From positions 1 through 64,000 of the forward strand of contig JBBDXJ010000297.1 in the NCBI GenBank assembly GCA_040902445.1: a stretch of DNA of 64,000 nucleotides, in the 5' to 3' direction. A program made the position numbers and the translations under genes. Positions 26,541-33,861 of this stretch are shown here, in pieces. Numbering within the stretch: the stretch's first letter is position 1; the number at the start of each line of letters is the position of its first letter. A model generated the notes under the pieces. That model saw nothing but the letters and a program-made list of their open reading frames with translations, was not told the DNA's origin and made no database searches. The DNA comes from Chryseosolibacter sp040902445 (GTDB taxonomy: Bacteria > Bacteroidota > Bacteroidia > Cytophagales > Cyclobacteriaceae).

Positions 26541-26593
26541 AGAAAATTGCATGGACACGTTTCATCGCGCGTTTCTGCAATTAGGTTTAGGTT

Positions 26594-26618
26594 ATCCCGC
26601 CCACCGTCAGGGCGGGAT
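26594..26618 (+). terminator. Rho-independent terminator
   Basis: A 9-bp perfect stem ATCCCGCCC/GGGCGGGAT with a 7-base loop, then TTATTTA. It ends the 26073-26540 gene. The palindrome TGCGAGGCCTCGCGCA follows at about 26632 and may act on the opposite strand. Confidence 0.8.
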
Positions 26619-26665
26619 TTATTTATGTAGGGATGCGAGGCCTCGCGCAACTGCAATGTTAGTCT

Positions 26666-27640
26666 TTAATTCGTTCTGTCTATCGTGAACTGAACCAGGT
26701 CTTTCAACGAATTGCGATAAGGAGATTCGGGGAAGGATTGTAAAATAGCCATAGCCTCCTCGTAGTAGCGATTCATTTTCCCGACCGCGTATTGCAAACC
26801 GCCGGATTGTTTTACGTACGCGATGACCTCTTTAACTTTTTTTGGTTTTTCGCTTTCGTTCCTTACAATGCTGATGATCCGTCTTTTTTCCATCCAACCC
26901 GATTGTGAAAGGGCATAAATCAATGGCAGGGTCATTTTTTTTTCCTTGATGTCAATGCCCAATGGTTTTCCGATCTCCATCTCCCCGTAGTCAAACAGAT
27001 CGTCCTTTATCTGGAAAGCCATTCCGATCTTTTCACCAAAGAGCCTCATTTTTTCCACCACATCCTCCGATGCACCCGAAGAACTTGCACCGACGGCACA
27101 GCAGGAAGCGATCAGTGACGCGGTCTTCTGGCGGATTATGTCATAATAAACTTCTTCGTTGATATCCAGCCGTCGTGATTTCTCAATCTGCAAAAGTTCT
27201 CCTTCGCTCATTTCTTTTACTGCGCTGGTGACAATCCTCAACAGGTTAAAATCTTTATTTTCGATAGAGAGGATCAACCCCCGCGAAAGCAGGAAGTCGC
27301 CGACCAATACCGCTACTTTATTTTTCCATAATGCATTGACCGAAAAAAAACCCCTGCGGTAATTGGCCTCATCCACCACGTCATCGTGAACCAGTGTAGC
27401 GGTATGAAGAAGTTCAATCAGCGAAGCGCCGCGGAATGTTGAGTCATTAATGCTGCCACAGGTACCGGCGCTAAGGAAAACGAACATGGGGCGCATCTGC
27501 TTGCCCTTGCGCTTCACTATATAACTCATGATCTTATCCAGCAATAAAACCCGCGTTTTCATTGACGCCCTGAACCTGGGCTCAAATTCCTGCATTTCTC
27601 TCGCAATGGGGGCTTTAATATCTTCTAGACGTAAGGACAT
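26666..27640 (-). CDS. Trans-polyprenyl diphosphate synthase
   Basis: Elongates isoprenoid diphosphates, most likely for the menaquinone side chain. Both Asp-rich motifs are present: DDVVD (86-90) and DDLFD (213-217), with GKQMRPMF near 46 and the conserved KTASLI near 172. The 324-residue length fits octaprenyl/heptaprenyl synthases (IspB/HepT type). The ATG at 27640 is preferred over a TTG three codons earlier. A near-consensus -7 box lies 6 bases upstream. Confidence 0.92.
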   Translation of the reverse strand: MSLRLEDIKAPIAREMQEFEPRFRASMKTRVLLLDKIMSYIVKRKGKQMRPMFVFLSAGTCGSINDSTFRGASLIELLHTATLVHDDVVDEANYRRGFFSVNALWKNKVAVLVGDFLLSRGLILSIENKDFNLLRIVTSAVKEMSEGELLQIEKSRRLDINEEVYYDIIRQKTASLIASCCAVGASSSGASEDVVEKMRLFGEKIGMAFQIKDDLFDYGEMEIGKPLGIDIKEKKMTLPLIYALSQSGWMEKRRIISIVRNESEKPKKVKEVIAYVKQSGGLQYAVGKMNRYYEEAMAILQSFPESPYRNSLKDLVQFTIDRTN

Positions 27641-27646
27641 GAACCA

Positions 27647-27654
27647 CAATTATA
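27647..27654 (-). promoter_or_regulatory. -7 box immediately before the polyprenyl synthase start
   Basis: On the - strand TATAATTG (7 of 8 to TAnnTTTG) ends 6 bases before ATG, the same spacing seen at 10762-10776. This implies a very short or absent leader. Confidence 0.35.
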
Positions 27655-27921
27655 CGCAAGGTTTTTTAAGTCCTGAAAACTTTAGATGTTTTTTGAATGA
27701 GGCGATGGTTTTGAATGGCATTCGCTTGCTCGATCTGGCGGATGATAAGGAACCCGGTATCCGGGTAGCGAAAACAGTTTTGATACAATTACAGCTTAGC
27801 GATGGTATTTTAATTATTTTAGGGAAATAAACATTTTCCTGAAAATCCGGACGTCAAATGAAGACATTCCAGGTCGGGAAGATGGCCCGAACATCCCGCA
27901 TAAACCCCGAAAACTAACACA
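27655..27921. other. Divergent intergenic region
   Basis: Region between the polyprenyl synthase and corA. A 63-codon + frame from ATG 27639 to 27830 exists, but it overlaps the divergent start codon and shows no recognisable family; I do not call it. Nothing else is evident except AT-rich sequence suited to promoters. Confidence 0.4.
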
Positions 27922-28935
27922 ATGCACACGCACTCTTTAACAGAAAGCGCGCCTCCCGAAAGTGTAATCCTGGAAATCATTACCTACGACCGGCAGAATT
28001 ACAACAGGTTTGTGACCGCGGATGTGGCGGACATTTGCGCACGAATAGAACCTGAACAAGTCAACTGGGTAAACCTCGACGGGTTATCCAATTCCTCCAT
28101 CATTGAAAAATTGCAGGCACATTTCTCCCTGCATTCATTATTGGTTGAGGACATCTTAAATGATCAGCGCCCGAAGGCCGAAGAGTATGAGGACTATCTG
28201 TTTGTCACACTGAAAATGCTTTACCGCATAGATGGTCCTCAGGTTGATTATGAACAAATAAGTTTTGTACTTGGCAAAAACTATCTGCTTACGTTTCAGG
28301 AAAAAGAAGGAGATCTGTTCGATGCTTTCCGCGAACGCATTCGTCAGGATCAGGGGCGTGTGAGGAGAAAGAAATCGGACTATCTGATGTACCGTCTAAT
28401 CGACATTACCGTTGAAAATTATTATAACGTACTGGACAACATCGGCGAACACATTGATGAAATTGAAGGCATTATCCGCACCGAAACTTCCGATGAGATC
28501 TTTCAAAAGATCCAGAGCATCAAAAAAGAACTCATCTATCTTCATAAGGCTTTGTATCCGTTGCGGGATGCCCTGGGTAAGATATTAAAAGACGAAAGTG
28601 ATTTTATACAGGAAGAAAACACGCCATATTTTTCCGACGTCTATGACCATGTGATCCACCTCATCGATTCACTGGATACATACCGGGATCTTACCTCAGG
28701 ATTAACAGATCAATATATCAACATTCAGAACAGCAAGCTGAATGAAGTAATCCGCGTGCTCACCATTATCTCGACGATATTCATTCCTCTTACTTTTCTT
28801 GTCGGTGTTTACGGAATGAATTTCGAACATTTTCCGGAATTGCATTGGCGTTACGGCTATGCCACGGTATGGGTGGTGATGCTGGTCCTGGCCGGCGGAA
28901 TGGTGTCATATTTCAAATACAAGCGCTGGTTCTGA
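27922..28935 (+). CDS. corA: CorA-family divalent cation transporter
   Basis: Imports Mg2+ (or Co2+/Ni2+). The 337-residue protein has a large acidic N-terminal cytoplasmic domain, the long stalk helix (about 235-275) and two C-terminal helices separated by the signature YGMN (about 295-298), ending in the basic tail YFKYKRWF. Length and motif are full and normal. It is monocistronic and convergent with the CBS/CorC-type gene. Confidence 0.95.
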   Translation: MHTHSLTESAPPESVILEIITYDRQNYNRFVTADVADICARIEPEQVNWVNLDGLSNSSIIEKLQAHFSLHSLLVEDILNDQRPKAEEYEDYLFVTLKMLYRIDGPQVDYEQISFVLGKNYLLTFQEKEGDLFDAFRERIRQDQGRVRRKKSDYLMYRLIDITVENYYNVLDNIGEHIDEIEGIIRTETSDEIFQKIQSIKKELIYLHKALYPLRDALGKILKDESDFIQEENTPYFSDVYDHVIHLIDSLDTYRDLTSGLTDQYINIQNSKLNEVIRVLTIISTIFIPLTFLVGVYGMNFEHFPELHWRYGYATVWVVMLVLAGGMVSYFKYKRWF

Positions 28936-28938
28936 AAA

Positions 28939-29138
28939 ATTCAAAGTTCAAAGTTTAAGTTTCATGCTCATAGATTGGCGCCATTTATTCTAATAATCCG
29001 AATTTGGCCGAGCCGTGACATGGAAAACTGAACTTTCCTAACACATTGTGAAAAGCACACATTTGCCTCAAGGCACACCTGTCGAGGCGCACAACTTTGA
29101 ACTTCTCCATGGGAGTCCTATGGACAAACCTTGAACTT
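28939..29138. repeat. Opposed AAGTTCA arrays with palindromic module
   Basis: TTCAAAGTTCAAAGTTTAAG follows the corA stop on the + strand, and the inverse array (ACTTTGAACTT and CCTTGAACTTTTTAA) follows the stop of the convergent gene. Each array faces away from its gene. CTCCATGGGAGTCCTATGGAC at 29105-29125 is a variant of the palindromic module at 22589 and 33836, here inside a different array. Confidence 0.75.
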
Positions 29139-29139
29139 T

Positions 29140-30444
29140 TTAATCCTCCGGTTCGACGTAGCGGTCAAAAACATCGACGAGGATTATTTGGTTTTTGATG
29201 CGCTTGATCACCGTAAAAACATAGTCATCGTGTTCGATACTTTCACCGACATTTGGTATACGTCCGACTATATCGATCAACATTCCGGCGAGCGTCACAT
29301 AGGTTTCATTCTCCGGAAGCGGACGGGGGAGTTTTTCATTTAATGAGACTAGCGTTGCCGATCCCTGCACCCGGTATTTGCGATCGTCAGTTCTTTCTAT
29401 CAGGGGGGTTTCCGTATCGTATTCATCCTGGATCTCTCCCACCAGTTCCTCCAGGATATCTTCCATGGTGATAACTCCTTCTGTTCCTCCAAACTCGTCA
29501 ACGACGATGGCGAACTGAACATGTTGCTTCTGAAAATCGCGCATGATATCGATCAGCTTTTTGTTTGATGCAATATAATGTGCCGGGCGCAGGATGCTTT
29601 CGATGGAAAATGGTTTTCCGGAATGCAGTTTTAACAAAAGATCTTTCGTGAAGATGATACCGGAAATGTGGTCAATGGTGCCGTCAAAAACCGGAACCCT
29701 GGAGTAACCGTTCTCCAGCACTTTTTCGATGATCTTTTCTACTGTCGCGGTTTTGTTCACAGCAAAAACGTGCGTTCGCGGAACCATGGCCTGGCGCGCC
29801 GTTCGCTCTGCAAAATCGAAAGCATTGCGAATGATCTCGTATTTGCGCGCTTCGATCACGCCGCTTTTTTTTCCCTGCTCCACCATGAGACGCAGTTCTT
29901 CCGGAGAATGAACTTCCGCTTCCTTCAGGGGAGTGATGCCGATCAATCTCAAAATCCAGTTTGAGAAACCATTCAATACCCATATAAAAGGTTTAAAAAT
30001 CCAAAAGAAAACATTGAGGGGGCCAGCCAGCCAAAGGGTGGTGCTTTCCGGCCGTTGGATGGCGTAGGATTTCGGAGCGAGTTCTCCGAAAACAATGTGA
30101 AGTATGGTAATTATACCAAAGGCAATAGGAAGCGCTATCCTATGGGCGGTTTCCGGACTTAACGCAAGGCCAAGAGTGGTAAAAAGATCCAGGATCAACA
30201 CTGACACCACATCCTCTCCTATCCAGCCAAGGCCCAGGCTGGCGATGGTGATACCCAATTGAGTGGCCGACAAGTATTCATCCAGGTTGACAATGATGTG
30301 TCTTGACAGCGAGGCCATCGGGTGACCTTCTCTTGCTTTGATGTCGATTTGAGAGGCGCGGACTTTTACGATGGCAAACTCCGCAGCTACGAAAAAACCA
30401 TTCAGGAGAACAAGAAAGAGGGTTAGGAAAATATCAAATATCAT
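29140..30444 (-). CDS. CNNM/CorC-type (HlyC/CorC family) membrane protein
   Basis: A 434-residue protein with an N-terminal DUF21/CNNM membrane domain (four helices, GFFVAAEFAIVKVRASQI), a CBS pair (about 210-335, FTKDLL and VVDEFGGTEGVITMED) and a C-terminal CorC_HlyC transporter-associated domain. The family is linked to Mg2+ and Co2+ export and resistance. It is convergent with the corA-type importer. A related protein, GldE, acts with the gld system in Flavobacterium, but there is no evidence here for that role. Confidence 0.9.
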   Translation of the reverse strand: MIFDIFLTLFLVLLNGFFVAAEFAIVKVRASQIDIKAREGHPMASLSRHIIVNLDEYLSATQLGITIASLGLGWIGEDVVSVLILDLFTTLGLALSPETAHRIALPIAFGIITILHIVFGELAPKSYAIQRPESTTLWLAGPLNVFFWIFKPFIWVLNGFSNWILRLIGITPLKEAEVHSPEELRLMVEQGKKSGVIEARKYEIIRNAFDFAERTARQAMVPRTHVFAVNKTATVEKIIEKVLENGYSRVPVFDGTIDHISGIIFTKDLLLKLHSGKPFSIESILRPAHYIASNKKLIDIMRDFQKQHVQFAIVVDEFGGTEGVITMEDILEELVGEIQDEYDTETPLIERTDDRKYRVQGSATLVSLNEKLPRPLPENETYVTLAGMLIDIVGRIPNVGESIEHDDYVFTVIKRIKNQIILVDVFDRYVEPED

Positions 30445-30459
30445 AAAAAGCGAAAAAAA

Positions 30460-30477
30460 GGCTGTCGCTAAACAGCC
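30460..30477 (-). terminator. Rho-independent terminator
   Basis: GGCTGT/ACAGCC with a 6-base loop, followed on the - strand by TTTTTTT. It separates the upstream lipoprotein gene from the CNNM/CorC gene. Confidence 0.8.
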
Positions 30478-30505
30478 CTAAAGTAGCTAAAAACTAAAAG
30501 AACAA

Positions 30506-31252
30506 TTAAAGTCTGCTCTCCAGCAGGGCAATTTTAGCCTGGGCCTCGTTTTTACCAAGCGATAAGGCCTTTTTATACAATTCGATGGCCTCCCGCATGG
30601 TTTCCTTCTTCTTCCGGGGCGCAAGTTTTGTGCGATTGGCTGCTGTTTCAATAGCCTGGGCCCGGGTATAATAAGCTTCGGCTTCGCTCACTTTTGATTG
30701 AATCATCAGTTCCTGAACGCGCGCTTCGATAAGGGCAAGTTCCTGTGATTTCGTTTCGATCTGCGATTGTTTATCGGCAATTTCAGCGTCCTGCAAATCC
30801 ACTGTAATGATGAGGTTTTCGTTCTCATTTCTAAATTTCTCCACCTGTTCCTGCAGGAAAGCCATCTCTTTACTCTTGGTTGCGAGTTCAGCTTTGAGCT
30901 GGTTTATAGTCTTTGTGAAAGCTTTAGAATTGGCCTTCGACGTTTGTAAAGATCTCTCCAGATTTTCTATTTTCTCCTGAGTGTCTCTAATGTATTCGTT
31001 CAGGTCTTCCATTCGGCCTCTATAGTCGTCGTAGGGTGTTCCTTCGACCAGGTTCACGCGGAGCAGTTGGCGGGACGCATCGATGGAATCCAGCAGGATA
31101 CCAATTTCAGCGAGGGTTTCAGAAGCCTGGTGACTTTTATCAAGCTCGGTCTTCAATGAATCAACCTGATTTTGGAGCGCTTCTTTTTCCTGAGTTCCGC
31201 AGGAAATCAGGAAGGCGGGTATCAGTACAAGATACAGCGACTTTAGGGACAT
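30506..31252 (-). CDS. Lipoprotein with long coiled coil
   Basis: Starting at ATG 31252 gives a lipoprotein signal with the lipobox LISC, then 248 residues that are mostly Gln/Glu/Lys-rich coiled coil, ending in a TPR-like helical pair (about 200-245: AEAYYTRAQAIE, AIELYKKALSL). Function is unknown; an envelope scaffold is plausible. The promoter is a consensus TATTTTTG on the - strand at 31280-31287. Confidence 0.75.
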   Translation of the reverse strand: MSLKSLYLVLIPAFLISCGTQEKEALQNQVDSLKTELDKSHQASETLAEIGILLDSIDASRQLLRVNLVEGTPYDDYRGRMEDLNEYIRDTQEKIENLERSLQTSKANSKAFTKTINQLKAELATKSKEMAFLQEQVEKFRNENENLIITVDLQDAEIADKQSQIETKSQELALIEARVQELMIQSKVSEAEAYYTRAQAIETAANRTKLAPRKKKETMREAIELYKKALSLGKNEAQAKIALLESRL

Positions 31253-31279
31253 AGTTGTGAGGTTTGGGGTTCTGAAAAA

Positions 31280-31287
31280 CAAAAATA
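31280..31287 (-). promoter_or_regulatory. -7 box for lipoprotein gene
   Basis: TATTTTTG on the - strand matches TAnnTTTG exactly; the transcript would start near 31274, about 22 bases before the ATG. The -33 element is weak. Confidence 0.5.
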
Positions 31288-31397
31288 GGAATTTCCCGGG
31301 CTGTTGTTAAGGAACCCTCAAAATTTTCAGGGATGTTTAGCTGCCGGGAATGGCATGGGCGTGCCAAATCTGTCATTTCCAACATTCTGGTCCTTTC

Positions 31398-31429
31398 TTT
31401 TTGTCATTCGATAAAGGCACTTAAATTTG
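31398..31429 (+). promoter_or_regulatory. Consensus Bacteroidota promoter
   Basis: TTTTTG at 31398-31403, 18 bp, then TAAATTTG at 31422-31429, an excellent fit to TTTG-N19-TAnnTTTG. Transcription would begin near 31436 and read through the small frame at 31493 into kup with a leader of about 175 bases. Confidence 0.65.
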
Positions 31430-31492
31430 CCAGCGCTAAGATTCGGAGTAACAGCAAAATAGTCAATCCCAAATTAATCACCACGAAATCTT

Positions 31493-31609
31493 ATGCTGAT
31501 CGGTTTCCGTAATAAAGTTTTCGTTTTCATTGATTGGTTCGTCAGTTACTTCTCATATGACAAAAGCAACCGGCTTATTATCGCTCGTCCAAAAGACGGT
31601 GTGCAATAA
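31493..31609 (+). pseudogene. 3' fragment of type II NADH dehydrogenase, now a 38-codon frame
   Basis: The 38-residue product MLIGFRNKVFVFIDWFVSYF... ending RPKDGVQ closely matches the C-terminal membrane-anchoring tail of NDH-2 enzymes (GFRN, INW-type helix, SYFSYDKxxRLIIRP). All FAD- and NADH-binding sequence is missing. The remnant still begins with ATG, stays open, and stops 2 bases before the kup ATG. It could be a decaying remnant or a retained upstream frame coupling translation to kup. Confidence 0.7.
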
Positions 31610-31611
31610 AA

Positions 31612-33576
31612 ATGGCTGAATCGAGTAAACATCAAACGAAGTTATCCGCTGCCGGTGTCCTGATCGCATTCGGTATCATCTATGGAGATATAGGTACGTC
31701 ACCTATTTATACTTTTCGGTTTATTGTAGGAGCACACGAAATTACCGAAGACCTCATTCTCGGTGGACTATCGTGCGTGTTCTGGACATTGACGCTCATC
31801 ACCACTTTCAAATATGTTTACCTTGCGCTTAGCGCCGATAACAAAGGTGAGGGCGGTATTTTTGCTTTGTATGCGCTGGTGCGAAGGTACAAATCGAGTT
31901 GGGTAATTTATCCGGCTATAATTGGTTGTGCCACCCTTATTTCGGATGGTTTTATAACACCAGCGATCAGTGTTACTTCTGCCATTGAAGGATTGCGTGT
32001 CATTGATCCTGATATTTCTACAAACACCATTATTACCATCGTAATTATAATCCTGGTCGCTCTTTTTGTTTTCCAACAGTTCGGCAGTACTGTTGTCGGA
32101 CGCACGTTCGGTCCGGTGATGATGTTGTGGTTTGCATTTATCGCTGTCATTGGTTTTTCTCATTTGATTCTTAAACCTGAGATATTAAAAGCCGTCAATC
32201 CTGTTTATGCTTTTGATCTATTGGTTAAATATCCGGGAGGTTTTTGGATTTTGGGAGCCGTCTTTCTCTGTACCACCGGGGCGGAAGCAATGTACTCGGA
32301 CCTTGGACATGTGGGTAAGACCAACATACGAGTAGGCTGGGGGTTCGTTAAAGTTTCACTGTTACTAAGTTATTTTGGTCAGGGAGCATGGCTGTTGGAG
32401 CATCAGGGCCAGACACTCGGAACCAAACTTCCCTTCTTTGAGATCATGCCTCAGCACGAAGCCTTCCTCATCTTTGGGGTGATAATTGCTACGATGGCGA
32501 CCATTATCGCAAGTCAGGCTTTGATCTCGGGTACCTTCACGCTGGTGAATGAAGCAATGAAACTAAAGCTTTGGCCTTCGACAAGGGTAAGGTATCCAAG
32601 TCAGTTAAAAGGCCAGATCTATATTCCCGCGATCAACTGGATACTAATGCTGGGTTGTATAATGGTGGTTTTGATTTTCAAAGAGTCTGTCCGGATGGAA
32701 GGCGCTTACGGGCTGGCCATCACGTTTGATATGTTGATGACAACCTCCCTGCTGGTGTTTTATTTTTCAGTTTCCCGTAAATCAACGTTTCGCGCCATAC
32801 TGCTGGGTGTGCTGCTCTTTTCCATTGAAGGTGCATTTCTTGTTTCCAACCTCAGTAAGTTCGCCCATGGTGGATGGTTTTCTTTCACCATCGCCGGGCT
32901 CTTCTTTATTATGATGTATATTCTGCTGCACGCGCGCAAGCTGCGGGAACGACATACGGAATTCGTGGATTTGAAACACTATGTCGGAATGATACAGGAT
33001 CTTCAGTCGGATGAAACCGTCCCGAAAGAAGCGACCAATCTGGTTTACCTTGCCATGGCCGACAGCAAACGTTACATCGATTCCAACATTATCTACTCTT
33101 TGTTCAAGAAAAGACCTAAACGCGCGGACGTATATTGGTTTATCCATGTTGAAACCGTTGACAATCCGTTCACCAGCAAGTACGTTGTCGATACCATCAT
33201 TCCGAAAAAATGTTTCTTCGTCAGGATCAAGCTCGGGTTTAAGACCGATCACCGCGTAAACCTGATCTACAACAAGATCATTCACGAGATGGCGGACTCC
33301 GGAGAGATCGACCTCACAAGCCCTTACCCTGCCCTGCATAAATACAGCATGATGGCGGATTTTAAGTTCATCATCCTCCACTCCTGGGCTTCATCCGACA
33401 GTGTGATCTCTAACTTTGACCGCCTCATCATCCAGGGCTACCGAATGCTAAAATCCCACAGTCTCTCTACCGAAGAATTATACGGTATTGAAGCTGCCAA
33501 TCTCGAAGTTGAAAAAGTACCTATCCAGGTTGGTCCGCAAGCGAAAATCAAAATTAAACGGGATCGCGAGGATTAG
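31612..33576 (+). CDS. kup: Kup-family potassium uptake protein
   Basis: A K+:H+ symporter of 654 residues. The N-terminal signature GIIYGDIGTSPIYTF (about 22-36) and DGFITPAISV (about 116-125) are diagnostic of the KUP/HAK family; twelve membrane segments are followed by a C-terminal cytoplasmic domain. Full length. It directly follows the NDH-2 tail frame. Confidence 0.94.
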   Translation: MAESSKHQTKLSAAGVLIAFGIIYGDIGTSPIYTFRFIVGAHEITEDLILGGLSCVFWTLTLITTFKYVYLALSADNKGEGGIFALYALVRRYKSSWVIYPAIIGCATLISDGFITPAISVTSAIEGLRVIDPDISTNTIITIVIIILVALFVFQQFGSTVVGRTFGPVMMLWFAFIAVIGFSHLILKPEILKAVNPVYAFDLLVKYPGGFWILGAVFLCTTGAEAMYSDLGHVGKTNIRVGWGFVKVSLLLSYFGQGAWLLEHQGQTLGTKLPFFEIMPQHEAFLIFGVIIATMATIIASQALISGTFTLVNEAMKLKLWPSTRVRYPSQLKGQIYIPAINWILMLGCIMVVLIFKESVRMEGAYGLAITFDMLMTTSLLVFYFSVSRKSTFRAILLGVLLFSIEGAFLVSNLSKFAHGGWFSFTIAGLFFIMMYILLHARKLRERHTEFVDLKHYVGMIQDLQSDETVPKEATNLVYLAMADSKRYIDSNIIYSLFKKRPKRADVYWFIHVETVDNPFTSKYVVDTIIPKKCFFVRIKLGFKTDHRVNLIYNKIIHEMADSGEIDLTSPYPALHKYSMMADFKFIILHSWASSDSVISNFDRLIIQGYRMLKSHSLSTEELYGIEAANLEVEKVPIQVGPQAKIKIKRDRED

Positions 33577-33861
33577 TGGAACTTCATTCCAATCCTTCCA
33601 GTCGAGAAGAAGACATTGGGCATTGGGGAATTAGGCACGCTGACATCAATTGCCATTGGCAATAGCCAGTGGATATTTCGGCCATTGGTTTATCCATTGG
33701 ATATTTCAATTTCCAAACAATGTGTGTTAATTCATTGGAACACACAACTCCAACATCAATTGCCACTAGCTTTAGCGAGTGGATTTTTCATGTCACATCA
33801 GAGGGCTTTAGCCCAAATCGCACTCACCGTTCACCACTCCAAAGGAGTATGGACTGACCAC
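33577..33861. repeat. Intergenic repeats with swapped hairpin loops
   Basis: TTGGGCATTGGGGA units follow the kup stop. ACATCAATTGCCA then (A)GTGGAT(A/T)TTTC occurs twice (33643-33678 and 33753-33788) with different hairpin centres (CCATTGGC/GCCAGTGG and CCACT/AGTGG around AGCTTTAGCG). TGTGTGTT/AACACACA forms a stem at 33721-33746. At 33836-33854 is the ACTCCAAAGGAGT module, inside CACTCAC-type units that run into the stop codon of the convergent gene. No gene is visible. Confidence 0.75.

Noticed and set aside
27639..27830. 63-codon + frame between the polyprenyl synthase and corA
   Set aside because: It overlaps a divergent start codon, needs a promoter inside that gene, and has no recognisable family; kept only as a remark.
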